Shown here piece by piece: positions 51,146 to 60,594 of a stretch of 64,000 nt of DNA (position 1 is its first letter; each line of letters begins with the position of its first letter). Made by a program: the position numbers and the translations under genes. A model generated the notes under the pieces. That model was not told the DNA's origin, ran no database searches, and worked only from the letters and a program-made list of their open reading frames with translations. Source of the stretch: Faeciplasma sp045660445 (lineage in GTDB: Bacteria > Bacillota > Clostridia > Oscillospirales > Ruminococcaceae); assembly GCA_045660445.1 (NCBI GenBank), contig JAZRDR010000010.1:62001-126000 (forward strand). The letters are read 5' to 3'.

Positions 51146-52076
51146 TTATTTGGGTATTGACACCAGCAATTACACTACATCAACCGCATTATTTTCGACC
51201 GAAAGCAATACTTGCATACAATCAAAAAAGCTTTTACCCGTAAAAGACGGCGAGCTTGGTTTGCGGCAGTCTGATGCTGTTTTTCATCACGTTAATCAGA
51301 TCGGTGCTCTTATCAATGACTTACCCAAACGTGTCATTTCATCAGTTGGAGTTTCCACAAGGCCGAGATGTATTGACGGCTCGTATATGCCTTGCTTTTT
51401 GGTTGGAGAGACTGTTGCAAAAAGCATATGTGCTGTTAGTGATATTCCTTGTCATCAAACCTCTCATCAGGTTGGCCACGTTTTGGCTGCTCTCTTTTCC
51501 TGCAATATGCTTCATCTTATTTTTGGTTGTGATCCATTTATTGCATTTCACGTCAGCGGCGGAACCACTGACTGTCTTTTGGTCACTCCCGATGAAAATG
51601 AAGTTTTAAAGATCGAACAGATATCATCTTCTCTTGATTTAAAAGCTGGACAAGCTGTTGACAGAGTTGGTTTGATGCTTGGACTTAAATTTCCATGTGG
51701 AAAAGAGCTTGAAAAGCTTGCTTTGCAGTCAACTGCGAAATTTAAAATCAAGCCTACAATAAAAGACGGCAACTGTTGCTTATCAGGTGTTGAAAATAAG
51801 TGCCGAGAAATGCTTGTAAAAGGCGAATCATCATGTGATATAGCTCTTTATTGTCTCAGATATATCGAGGCTACTATTCTTGAAATGACAAAACATGTTA
51901 TTTCTTTATATGGAAATTTGCCTGTTATATATGCCGGTGGTGTTATGTCAAATATGATAATCAGAAAATCGTTGAGCAGGGAATTTGATGCTTACTTTGC
52001 AAGCCCTGAATTCTCTTGTGATAATGCCTGCGGTGTCGCTATATATGCCGCAATTAAGGACGGTTATAAGTTGTGA
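51138..52076 (+). CDS. Kae1/TsaD-like protein (peptidase M22 family paralogue)
   Basis: A 312-residue ASKHA-fold protein of the Kae1/TsaD family. Metal ligands are kept: HQVGH (HxxxH) near residue 117 and an Asp in FSCDNACG near the end; ATP motifs FHVSGGTTDCLLV and YAGGVMSN are present. It is shorter than typical TsaD and more diverged, so it is probably the second Kae1-like copy found in many Clostridia rather than the tRNA threonylcarbamoyl transferase itself; TsaD, TsaB and TsaE are not in this window. It overlaps nusB by eight bases and xseA by four. Confidence 0.82.
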   Translation: MPDYLGIDTSNYTTSTALFSTESNTCIQSKKLLPVKDGELGLRQSDAVFHHVNQIGALINDLPKRVISSVGVSTRPRCIDGSYMPCFLVGETVAKSICAVSDIPCHQTSHQVGHVLAALFSCNMLHLIFGCDPFIAFHVSGGTTDCLLVTPDENEVLKIEQISSSLDLKAGQAVDRVGLMLGLKFPCGKELEKLALQSTAKFKIKPTIKDGNCCLSGVENKCREMLVKGESSCDIALYCLRYIEATILEMTKHVISLYGNLPVIYAGGVMSNMIIRKSLSREFDAYFASPEFSCDNACGVAIYAAIKDGYKL

Positions 52077-53278
52077 GCTCTATTTTAACGGTTTCACAAA
52101 TAAATACATATATCTCGCTCAAGATCAAAAACGATCCAAAGCTAAAAGGCGTTGCAATCAAAGGCGAAATTTCAAATCTTTCTGTTAATCAGAAATCGGG
52201 ACATATATACTTCACGCTTAAAGATACTTCATCGTCAATTAAAGCCGTGATGTTCTATTCCAATGTTTCAAGACTTAAGTTTATGCCAATGCCCGGTCAG
52301 GGTGTTGTTGCATTTGGAAATATCGATGTTTATGAGCGTGACGGTGTTTATCAGATCATTGTAAATGATCTTTTACCTGTTGGTGAGGGCGCACAGCTTT
52401 TAGCATCAAATCAGCTTAAACAAGAGCTTGAAAAAATGGGTATCTTTTCAGCTCCCAAAAAAGAAATTTGCAAGTTCCCGAAAAAGATAGCTGTTGTAAC
52501 GTCTTCCAGCGGTGCTGCTTTACAAGATATCATTAACATTATCTCTCGCAGATATCCGCTTGTTAAGATAAGCGTATTTTCGACGCTTGTTCAAGGAATA
52601 TATGCGCCTAAATCAATATCTGACACGCTTAAATCTGCTGATTTATCCGGTGCTGACACGTTAATTCTTGCCCGCGGCGGTGGATCAAGTGAAGATCTTG
52701 CTGCATTTAACACGCGTGAGGTTGCACTTGCTGTATATGATTGCAAAACGCCCGTTATCTGCGCTGTTGGACATGAAACCGACTGGTCACTTGCCGATCT
52801 TGCGGCAGATCTGAGAGCGCCCACGCCTTCAGGAGCTGCCGAGCTTGCAGTTCCGGATATATCCGAAATATCTAATGAAATTACTTTGTTACAGAAACAA
52901 TTGCAATCTTATGTATCTGCACGCATCAAATTTGACGAACGCATTTTAATTGGATATATAGATATGCTTAAAATGCTCTCGCCAAAAAACAAGATTTCTT
53001 CGCAGATAAGTGAAGTTGAATCATTAAAGAAAACAATTGAGCAATATACAAAATCAAAGGTTTTGGTGTCTAGTCTAACTCTTGATTCAGTTAATGATAT
53101 GCTTGAAAGCTTAAATCCCATGAACATCATAAATCGCGGATATGCCGCCGTTACAATCAACGGAAGGATGGTTTCCACTATTGATGATGTTAATATCGGA
53201 AGCGAAGCCGATATTATAACAAAAGGCGGAAGCTTTAAGGCGACAGTAACCGAAATTATAAAGGATGATAATAAATGA
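52073..53278 (+). CDS. xseA: Exodeoxyribonuclease VII large subunit
   Basis: A 401-residue nuclease subunit with an N-terminal OB-fold (KGVAIKGEISNLSVNQKSGHIYFTLKD), catalytic region KIAVVTSSSGAALQDI and LARGGGSSEDLAAFN, and AVGHETDWSLADLAADLRAPTPSGAAE. A helical stretch and a C-terminal domain follow. GTG start at 52073 overlapping the previous stop (GTGA). Degrades single-stranded DNA with XseB. Confidence 0.95.
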   Translation: MSSILTVSQINTYISLKIKNDPKLKGVAIKGEISNLSVNQKSGHIYFTLKDTSSSIKAVMFYSNVSRLKFMPMPGQGVVAFGNIDVYERDGVYQIIVNDLLPVGEGAQLLASNQLKQELEKMGIFSAPKKEICKFPKKIAVVTSSSGAALQDIINIISRRYPLVKISVFSTLVQGIYAPKSISDTLKSADLSGADTLILARGGGSSEDLAAFNTREVALAVYDCKTPVICAVGHETDWSLADLAADLRAPTPSGAAELAVPDISEISNEITLLQKQLQSYVSARIKFDERILIGYIDMLKMLSPKNKISSQISEVESLKKTIEQYTKSKVLVSSLTLDSVNDMLESLNPMNIINRGYAAVTINGRMVSTIDDVNIGSEADIITKGGSFKATVTEIIKDDNK

Positions 53279-53457
53279 ATTTTGAACAGTCTATAAAACG
53301 CTTGCGAGAGATTTGTGACAAGCTTAAAGACGAAAATATATCATTAGAAGAAACAATGTCTTTGTATAAAGAGGGGATGAGCCTCTCGGAAGAGTGCACA
53401 AAACTTTTGCAGTCGATAAAATCCGAGCTTGATATTACTTATGAGCAGGTCAACTGA
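53275..53457 (+). CDS. xseB: Exodeoxyribonuclease VII small subunit
   Basis: A 60-residue helical subunit: FEQSIKRLREICDKLKDENISLEETMSLYKEGMSL is the whole-family pattern. Coupled to xseA by an ATGA overlap. Together the two form the exonuclease VII complex. Confidence 0.93.
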   Translation: MNFEQSIKRLREICDKLKDENISLEETMSLYKEGMSLSEECTKLLQSIKSELDITYEQVN

Positions 53458-53458
53458 T

Positions 53459-54355
53459 ATGAATTCGAATTTTGCAGAAACACTTAAAATATATGCTGAC
53501 ACTATCAATGAAACGCTTTATTCGTTGGACAAGCTTATAACATTCGGCAGTATTGAAGAAAAAGTTATAGAAGCACAGAACTATGCACTTTCTGCAGGCG
53601 GTAAAAGAATTCGTGCGATTTTGTGCTTAGAATTCTATAAGCTTTTCGGTGGAACTGATGACATCCGTGAAATTGCTTGTTGCTTAGAGCTTATGCACAC
53701 TTTTTCACTGATACATGACGATATGCCGGAGATGGATAACGACGATTTCCGACGCGGGAAACCTTCTACACATAAAGTTTACGGTGAAGACGTTGCTCTT
53801 TTAGCGGGCGACGGCCTTGCAATTTTACCGTTTGAGATAATTTCTGATTCAGCTATTAAAGGGAAAATTTCGTTTAATAAAGCAGTTGAATTAACGCAAC
53901 TATTGTCTTCATCAGCGGGCAATAGAGGAATGATTGCAGGACAAATGCTTGATTTGTTTTCAGAAAACAGAGTCGTTGATAAAGATTATCTATATAAGAT
54001 GTCCACCCTTAAAACCGGTGAACTTTTGAAAACTTCATGCTTATTTGGAGCTGTTTTGGCCGATGCTGATGAATCGCAGATCGCTGATGTTAAAACATAT
54101 GCTGAAAATATCGGTCTTGCATTTCAGATGATAGATGATATTTTGGACGTTACAGGAAACCAGGAAATTTTAGGCAAGCCTGTTGGAAGTGACATCAAGC
54201 GCGAAAAGAATACATTTGTTGATATATATGGTATAGATGGAACTTTTAAAAAGTCTTGTGAACTTACCGATCAAGCAATTAATGCCATAAAAAAATATAT
54301 CGGAAGTGAATTTTTGATTTCTCTTGCAAAATATTTGACAGAAAGAAACTCTTAA
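53459..54355 (+). CDS. ispA: Polyprenyl (farnesyl) diphosphate synthase
   Basis: A 298-residue trans-prenyltransferase. Both Asp-rich motifs are present, DDMPEMDND near residue 85 and DDILDVTG near 228, with GGKRIR near 45. Size and gene order (xseB-ispA-dxs) fit geranyl/farnesyl diphosphate synthase. The start is ATG 53459, just after xseB, with weak AGGT; ATG 53441 in frame overlaps xseB. It uses isoprenoid units from the pathway of Dxs and IspE. Confidence 0.93.
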   Translation: MNSNFAETLKIYADTINETLYSLDKLITFGSIEEKVIEAQNYALSAGGKRIRAILCLEFYKLFGGTDDIREIACCLELMHTFSLIHDDMPEMDNDDFRRGKPSTHKVYGEDVALLAGDGLAILPFEIISDSAIKGKISFNKAVELTQLLSSSAGNRGMIAGQMLDLFSENRVVDKDYLYKMSTLKTGELLKTSCLFGAVLADADESQIADVKTYAENIGLAFQMIDDILDVTGNQEILGKPVGSDIKREKNTFVDIYGIDGTFKKSCELTDQAINAIKKYIGSEFLISLAKYLTERNS

Positions 54356-54376
54356 ACACGAAAGGTTTGAGTTTAA

Positions 54377-56185
54377 ATGGATTATAAACTGCTTTCATCG
54401 CTTGATCTTCCAAAAGATATAAAGCAGATAAACAATAATGATAAGATCTCTCTTTGTGCTGAGATTCGCTCAAAGATAATTGAAACAGTTTCTAAAAACG
54501 GCGGTCATTTAGCGTCTAATTTGGGTGCTGTTGAGCTAACACTCGCTTTGCACAGCGTTTTTGATTCTCCAAATGACAAGATAGTTTTCGACGTGGGCCA
54601 TCAGTCATATGCGCATAAGCTTTTAACAGGAAGATTTGAAAAATTTGATACATTAAGGCAAAAAGGTGGAATTTCAGGATTCACACGCCCGTCTGAATCT
54701 GAACATGATCCTGCTGTCAGCGGTCACAGCTCTAATTCCATATCCGTTGCATTGGGACTTGCTCAGGCAATGAAGCTTAAAGGCGATGATCATCATGCTA
54801 TTGCTGTTATTGGCGACGGCGCGCTTACAGGCGGACTTGCATATGAAGGCCTTAACAACGCAGGCAGAAGCGATGCGAACATCATTGTGGTTCTTAATTA
54901 TAATGAAATGTCAATATCAAAAAATGTTGGTGGCATTGCTAAGTATCTTTCAGAGCTTCGCACTACAGATTCATACAAAAAGACAAAGACCACTACAAAG
55001 CGCATAATAGAAAAAATTCCTCTTATCGGCAGAGTTATTAAAAACACTATCAGCGCATCTAAGGATAGTTTAAAAGAAAAGCTTTTGCATTGCACGATTT
55101 TCGAGGATCTTGGGTTTGAATTTATCGGCCCTGTTGACGGCCATAATGTTGAAAAGCTTGAAGCTGCGTTTTCTGCAGCAAGAAAAATTGGCGGTCCTGT
55201 TCTTGTGCAAGTTAACACAATTAAGGGATATGGATATGCGCCTGCTCAGGAAAAGCCGGGTGAATATCACGGTGTGTCTTCGTTTGACATTGAAACAGGC
55301 GATAAGCCGGCAAAAAAAGAAACATATGCAGATCATTTCGGTAAATCTCTTGCCGTGATGGCCCGAAATGACGAAAGAATTTGCGCTATAACAGCTGCTA
55401 TGAAGTATGGAAGCGGTCTAAATCATTTTGACGGTGAATTAAAATCAAGATTATTCGACGTTGGAATTGCTGAAGAGCACGCAGTTTGCTTTGCCGCAGG
55501 AATGGCAAAAGAGGGGATGATCCCTGTATTCTCTGTTTACTCTTCATTCTTGCAAAGATGCTATGACGAGCTTATCCACGATGTTGCAATTGCAGGTCTT
55601 CACGTTGTTATTGCAATCGGAAATGCAGGAATCGTCGGAGAAGACGGAGAAACTCATCAAGGCCTTTTCGATATACCTTTCTTGAACACAATTCCTAACG
55701 TGACTATATACTCTCCTTCATCGTTTAATGAGCTCGAAAACTGCCTTTATAAAGCAATATATGATGATAAAGGTCTTGTTTGTGTAAGATTCCCCAAAGG
55801 TGAGGATATCGGTAATATATGCGACACAAACAACGACTATGTTCATATTAATAACGGCAGTGAGACGCTTTTGATAACATATGGTCGAGAGATTGCAGAT
55901 GTTAAGAAAGCATGTGATACTCTTGATACAGATTGTCTCAAACTTGTAAAAATAAGCCCGATTTGCCAGGATGTTTATAAGATCATCCGTGATTATAAGA
56001 ACGTATTCGTATTTGAAGAGTCGCTATCAAGCGGTTCTGTCGGAGAAAAATTGAAATTATATCGAAGCGATATTAAAGCTTTCGGAGTTGACGGCTTTGT
56101 ACCCTCTATGAAATCACGTGAAGCTAAAGAGCTTTACAGACTTAGCGAATCTGAAATTATCAATGAAGTTAGGAAAACGATATGA
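54377..56185 (+). CDS. dxs: 1-deoxy-D-xylulose-5-phosphate synthase
   Basis: A 602-residue thiamine-diphosphate enzyme condensing pyruvate and glyceraldehyde-3-phosphate, first step of the MEP pathway. Motifs: GGHLASNLGAVELT, FDVGHQSYAHKLLTGR, the ThDP motif GDGALTGGLAYEGLNN, and transketolase-type FDVGIAEEHAVCFAAGMA. Slightly shorter than E. coli Dxs, as in other Clostridia. Overlaps tlyA by four bases. Confidence 0.95.
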   Translation: MDYKLLSSLDLPKDIKQINNNDKISLCAEIRSKIIETVSKNGGHLASNLGAVELTLALHSVFDSPNDKIVFDVGHQSYAHKLLTGRFEKFDTLRQKGGISGFTRPSESEHDPAVSGHSSNSISVALGLAQAMKLKGDDHHAIAVIGDGALTGGLAYEGLNNAGRSDANIIVVLNYNEMSISKNVGGIAKYLSELRTTDSYKKTKTTTKRIIEKIPLIGRVIKNTISASKDSLKEKLLHCTIFEDLGFEFIGPVDGHNVEKLEAAFSAARKIGGPVLVQVNTIKGYGYAPAQEKPGEYHGVSSFDIETGDKPAKKETYADHFGKSLAVMARNDERICAITAAMKYGSGLNHFDGELKSRLFDVGIAEEHAVCFAAGMAKEGMIPVFSVYSSFLQRCYDELIHDVAIAGLHVVIAIGNAGIVGEDGETHQGLFDIPFLNTIPNVTIYSPSSFNELENCLYKAIYDDKGLVCVRFPKGEDIGNICDTNNDYVHINNGSETLLITYGREIADVKKACDTLDTDCLKLVKISPICQDVYKIIRDYKNVFVFEESLSSGSVGEKLKLYRSDIKAFGVDGFVPSMKSREAKELYRLSESEIINEVRKTI

Positions 56186-56976
56186 GCTTAAATCGAGTTG
56201 ATGCTGAAATGGTTAATCGTGGGATTGCCCAAAGCCGAGAGCGTGCCAAAGAATATATACAAAAGGGATATGTCTTTGTTAATGGCATTGCTGTCGTTAA
56301 ACCTTCAGCTTCCGTTTCCGATGCAGATGAGATCAGCATTATCGGCGAAACATTAAAATACGTTGGCAGAGGCGGGCTTAAAGTGGAAGCTGCTATTCGA
56401 GAATTTTCTCTCGATATAAATGGCTTTGTCTGCGTTGACCTAGGTGCTTCAACCGGTGGATTTACCGACTGTATGCTTCAAAACGGTGCAAAAAAGGTTT
56501 ATGCGATCGATGTGGGACATAATCAGCTTGCTGATAAGCTTGTTAGCGACACACGCGTTGTAAATTTAGAAGGGCTTAATGTAAAAGATGTTGACAGCAA
56601 TACAGTAAGCGAGGGTATTGATCTTGTTTGCGCAGATCTATCTTTTATATCATGTCGGTATGCAATCGATGCAGCGAAAGAGCTTCTATCCGAAAACGGA
56701 ATTGCTGTTATTTTAATCAAACCACAATTCGAAGCAGGGAAGGCTAACATTTCAAAAGGTGGAATCGTTAAGGATAAAAAAGCGCATACGTCTGTACTAA
56801 GCGAGATACATGAGTATATATCAAATGCCGGATTCAAACTGGTTGATCTTATTCCTTCACCCATTAAAGGTGGTGACGGTAATATAGAGTATCTCGCACA
56901 TATTGTAAAGCGCAATGACTTTACAACTAATTTTATAGATTATAAAGCTATTATAGATAATGCTTTTTCAAAATAA
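56182..56976 (+). CDS. tlyA: TlyA family RNA methyltransferase
   Basis: A 264-residue protein with an N-terminal S4 domain (RVDAEMVNRGIAQSRERAKEYI, about 4-60) and an FtsJ-like SAM methyltransferase domain (FVCVDLGASTGGFTDCML near 90; DLSFIS near 155; LIKPQFEAGK near 182). TlyA in mycobacteria makes 2'-O-methylations in 16S and 23S rRNA and affects capreomycin sensitivity; the clostridial target is untested. In Bacillus the same position holds yqxC. Confidence 0.92.
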   Translation: MSLNRVDAEMVNRGIAQSRERAKEYIQKGYVFVNGIAVVKPSASVSDADEISIIGETLKYVGRGGLKVEAAIREFSLDINGFVCVDLGASTGGFTDCMLQNGAKKVYAIDVGHNQLADKLVSDTRVVNLEGLNVKDVDSNTVSEGIDLVCADLSFISCRYAIDAAKELLSENGIAVILIKPQFEAGKANISKGGIVKDKKAHTSVLSEIHEYISNAGFKLVDLIPSPIKGGDGNIEYLAHIVKRNDFTTNFIDYKAIIDNAFSK

Positions 56977-56993
56977 GACCGGAGGTGATGGAT

Positions 56994-57857
56994 ATGACGG
57001 TATATGTTTATCCTAATCTTGAGAAGAATAACGCTCTTGAATGTACAATTGAAGCGTGCGAAGTGCTACGTGCTAACGGAGCACGGATTTTGATGAATAA
57101 TGGATATTCTGATTTGCTTCATCTCGATTACGTTGAATATATTTCGAACGATTGTGATTTAAGCTGCTGTGATGTTATCGTTTGTATCGGCGGTGACGGT
57201 ACTATTCTTCGTGCTGCAGCATTAGCTGTTGAATTCAACTGTGCGATTTTAGGAATTAATTGTGGCAGACTTGGCTTTATGTCGTCTTTGGAAAGATCGG
57301 ATATCGTAAAGCTTGCAAACTTGTACAACGGTGGCTATTCAATCGAATCAAGAATGATGCTTGATGTCATCATTACACAATCCGATGGCGAAAATATAAC
57401 ATGCCGTGCTTTAAATGATGCTGTTATTTCTCATGGTGTAACCAGCAGGATTCAGGATTTTACCGTTATTGCTGACGGTGTTACAGTTTCATCTCTTCGT
57501 GCTGATGGATTGATTTTTTCAACTTCAACCGGATCGTCTGCTTATTCGTTATCTGCTGGCGGACCGCTTATCGAACCAACGATCGATTGTATTGAATTCA
57601 CTCAGATATGTCCTCATTCTTTATTCTCACGTACAATGTTGATTTCGCCGGATAGGGTAATCGAGGTCAAATACAACGCCGATGAAGGCTCGAAAATTGC
57701 TGTAAGTGTTGATGGAAGGACGCCAATCGTTCTAAATCCGCTTGACAGATTGTTTGTTAAAAAATCTGAATATAGAGTTAACTTTATAGATATGAATGTA
57801 AATAATTACTTCAATTCTATTGGCAAAAAGCTTATGCAGCCCACTAAAGAAGCATAA
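56994..57857 (+). CDS. nadK: NAD kinase
   Basis: A 287-residue NAD(+)/NADH kinase producing NADP. The GGDGTILRAA motif is near residue 66 and NCGRLGFMS near 92; TGSSAYSLSAGGPL and the C-terminal VSVDGR are also present. ATG 56994 is preferred to ATG 56988 and GTG 56985 because GGAGGTG ends six bases before it. In many Clostridia nadK lies between tlyA and argR, as here. Confidence 0.94.
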   Translation: MTVYVYPNLEKNNALECTIEACEVLRANGARILMNNGYSDLLHLDYVEYISNDCDLSCCDVIVCIGGDGTILRAAALAVEFNCAILGINCGRLGFMSSLERSDIVKLANLYNGGYSIESRMMLDVIITQSDGENITCRALNDAVISHGVTSRIQDFTVIADGVTVSSLRADGLIFSTSTGSSAYSLSAGGPLIEPTIDCIEFTQICPHSLFSRTMLISPDRVIEVKYNADEGSKIAVSVDGRTPIVLNPLDRLFVKKSEYRVNFIDMNVNNYFNSIGKKLMQPTKEA

Positions 57858-57872
57858 CGAGAGGTATATAAA

Positions 57873-58322
57873 ATGAAAAACGAAAGAAAGAATGCGATAC
57901 TTGATATAGTCAGCAAATATGAAGTTGATACTCAAGAGACATTGCAGGCACTCTTGCTTGACCGTGGATTTAATGTAACACAGGCCACAGTGTCTAGAGA
58001 TATCAAGCAGCTTTCGCTTGTAAAAACAATGAGCGAAAACGGGAATTATAAATATTCCTTGCCAATAAAACCATATGAAAAGAGCTCTCGTTCCGCTCTT
58101 TCTGTATTCTTTTCAGAAGCTGTTTCTTCTGTTGACAGAGGTATGAACACTGTAGTAATTAAATGCCATACTGGTATGGCAAACGCTGTTTGCTCGAAGC
58201 TTGACGCTGCAGGTTATAGCAATATCGTTGGAACACTTGCAGGTGATGATACTATTTTTATTTTAATGCGAACCGAAAACGATGCTATTTCAATGGTAGA
58301 GGAGCTTTCGAAGCTATTCTGA
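57873..58322 (+). CDS. argR: Arginine repressor ArgR
   Basis: A 149-residue regulator with an N-terminal winged helix (AILDIVSKYEVDTQETLQALL ... TQATVSRDIKQLSLVK) and a C-terminal arginine-binding hexamer domain with VIKCHTGMANAVCSKLD and GTLAGDDTIFI. The conserved position before recN is shared with Bacillus ahrC. Length is normal. Confidence 0.95.
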   Translation: MKNERKNAILDIVSKYEVDTQETLQALLLDRGFNVTQATVSRDIKQLSLVKTMSENGNYKYSLPIKPYEKSSRSALSVFFSEAVSSVDRGMNTVVIKCHTGMANAVCSKLDAAGYSNIVGTLAGDDTIFILMRTENDAISMVEELSKLF

Positions 58323-58346
58323 TAACATATAAAGGGGTATGATTCA

Positions 58347-60008
58347 ATGCTAAGAGAACTTCATATAGAGAATCTTGCGGTTATTGAAAATGCAGCTATT
58401 TTACTTGGTGACAAGCTTAATGTTTTTACAGGTGAAACAGGCGCGGGAAAGTCTATATTGATTGGCGGAATCAATGCGATTCTTGGCCAACGTATCTCAA
58501 AGGATATCGTAAGAACGGGAACGCAAAAAGCATTTGTCAGTGCTGTTTTTTCAGATATTCCTAATTCTGTGTCTGATAAGCTTATCGAGCTTGGACATGA
58601 CGAAGCTGACGAGCTTATCATTTCCAGGGAAATATCTGTTGACGGTAAAAACACTGCAAGAATCAACTCTCGTCCCGTTAGCGTATCGGTTATCAAAGAG
58701 ATAGGGGAGCTTCTTGTAAACATTCATGGTCAGCACGATAATCAGGTGCTCTTAAACCCTGATAAACATCTTGGTGTATTAGATAATTTCGCTGAATCTT
58801 ATGAACTTTTGTCTGATTATCAGCACGATTTTAAAGAGCTTCAAAATGTAGCTCGTGAGATGAAACGTGTGAGCATGGACGAACAGCAAAAAGCACAGAG
58901 AATTGCTTATCTAGAAGCTATCGTTAACGATATTGGCAGTCTGGAGATCGAAAAAGACGAAGATATTGCTGTTGATGAGAAGTTCAGACTTGCAGATAAT
59001 GCTGTTGCGATATCCGATGCTGTAAAAGCTGCAATCAACTGTATTTCCGGCGATGATGGATCGGGTGCAGGCGATCTTATAGCAAGAGCATATACCGAGC
59101 TTGGCATTAAGGATGATATTCTTCCTGCTTTAAAACCAATTAATGAAAGACTTTCAAACCTTGGTATCGAGCTTGGAGACATTTCGAACGAGCTTTCTAA
59201 GCTTTTGTCCACTCTTGATATCGATGAGGAAGAATATGCTAAACTCTCATCGAGAAAAGTTGTTTTAACGAGAATTAAAAAGAGATACGGTCCCACCTTA
59301 GATGATGTTTTAAAGGTTTATGAAGATTCTCTTGAGGAACTGAATCAGCTTTCAAGCTCTCACGAAGTTTTAGAGCAGCTATCTAAAAAACGCAGTGATC
59401 TTCTTTTAGAGGTTACGAAAAAAGCTCAAAATCTCTCTAAATTCAGGCAGGAAGCAGCCAAAAGATTTGAAAACGCTGTTATAAGTGAATTATCTTTTTT
59501 GAACATGCCTGATGTCAAGATTGAAGTTTCCATAACTTCAGGAAAGCTCACATCGACAGGCATGGACAACGTCGAGTTTTTGATCTCTGCCAATGCAGGC
59601 GAAACACCAAAGCCTCTTGCAAAAATCGCTTCAGGAGGCGAGCTTTCGCGAATCATGCTCGCTCTTAAGACTGTTCTTGCCGATAGGGACGATATCCCAA
59701 CCTTAATATTCGATGAGATAGATACAGGTGTCAGCGGAAGAGCTGCACAGAAAATCGGCATAAAGCTTCGTGAGATCTCTCGCAAGAGACAGGTTATCTG
59801 TGTAACTCACTTAGCACAGATAGCTATCGTGGGTGATGACCATATACTTATCGAAAAGAACAATATCGGCGGAAGAACCGTTACGGATATAAAAACACTT
59901 GAATTTAATGAACGAAAGCTTGAAGTTGCCAGAATCTTGGGCGGAGATAATATAACGGATACTGTCTTGAAAGATGCCGAAGAACAGCTTTTGTCGGTTA
60001 AGGATTAA
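58347..60008 (+). CDS. recN: DNA repair protein RecN
   Basis: A 553-residue SMC-like ATPase acting in double-strand break repair. N-terminal Walker A GETGAGKSILIGG near residue 30, a coiled-coil middle (about 160-370), and a C-terminal ABC signature LAKIASGGELSRIMLAL with Walker B LIFDEIDTGVSG. Length fits. The start has AAAGGGG upstream. In Bacillus spoIVB and spo0A follow; here a DJ-1 gene does. Confidence 0.95.
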   Translation: MLRELHIENLAVIENAAILLGDKLNVFTGETGAGKSILIGGINAILGQRISKDIVRTGTQKAFVSAVFSDIPNSVSDKLIELGHDEADELIISREISVDGKNTARINSRPVSVSVIKEIGELLVNIHGQHDNQVLLNPDKHLGVLDNFAESYELLSDYQHDFKELQNVAREMKRVSMDEQQKAQRIAYLEAIVNDIGSLEIEKDEDIAVDEKFRLADNAVAISDAVKAAINCISGDDGSGAGDLIARAYTELGIKDDILPALKPINERLSNLGIELGDISNELSKLLSTLDIDEEEYAKLSSRKVVLTRIKKRYGPTLDDVLKVYEDSLEELNQLSSSHEVLEQLSKKRSDLLLEVTKKAQNLSKFRQEAAKRFENAVISELSFLNMPDVKIEVSITSGKLTSTGMDNVEFLISANAGETPKPLAKIASGGELSRIMLALKTVLADRDDIPTLIFDEIDTGVSGRAAQKIGIKLREISRKRQVICVTHLAQIAIVGDDHILIEKNNIGGRTVTDIKTLEFNERKLEVARILGGDNITDTVLKDAEEQLLSVKD

Positions 60009-60022
60009 TTTGGAGGTAACAC

Positions 60023-60565
60023 ATGGTTGTTTGTTTTTTAGCCAACGGATTTGAGGAGATTGAAGCTTTAACACCTATTGATTGCTTGCGAAGATGCGGA
60101 ATTGAAGTGCTTACTGTTGGTGTTAACTCATCTATTATAAACGGATCACATCACATTCCTGTTGTTTGTGATACCGATACTGATTCATACACTATTCCCG
60201 ATGATTTACAGATGCTTATTCTTCCTGGCGGAATGCCTGGAACCATCAATCTTGAGAAATCGTCTGTAGTTCAGGAGACTATTGATCATTGTATCAATAA
60301 CAATATTCCCGTTGCTGCAATTTGCGCAGCGCCCTCTATATTAGGTCACAAAGGAATTTTGGATGGTAAAAAGGCAACCTGCTATCCCGGCTTTGAAAAA
60401 GATCTTCTTGGATCAGACGTAAAAAACGCTAACGTAGTTATAGACGGCAATATAATCACCGCTTGCGGAATGGGAGCTGCTCTTGAATTTTCGCTCTCTC
60501 TAGTTGAGAGGCTTATTTCCAAGGAAAGAGCTGATGAACTTTTAAGATCGTTAAAAAGAATCTAA
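60023..60565 (+). CDS. DJ-1/PfpI family protein (DJ-1 type)
   Basis: A 180-residue class I glutamine-amidotransferase-like protein of the DJ-1/ThiJ group. It begins MVVCFLANGFEEIEALTPID (the FxxGFExxE pattern with the active-site Glu) and has the nucleophile Cys in AAICAAPSILG near residue 102. Members act as glyoxalase III or protein deglycases, or in stress response; which applies is unknown. Confidence 0.9.
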   Translation: MVVCFLANGFEEIEALTPIDCLRRCGIEVLTVGVNSSIINGSHHIPVVCDTDTDSYTIPDDLQMLILPGGMPGTINLEKSSVVQETIDHCINNNIPVAAICAAPSILGHKGILDGKKATCYPGFEKDLLGSDVKNANVVIDGNIITACGMGAALEFSLSLVERLISKERADELLRSLKRI

Positions 60566-60594
60566 CATAAATCATTTGAAAGGATGTGCGACGT

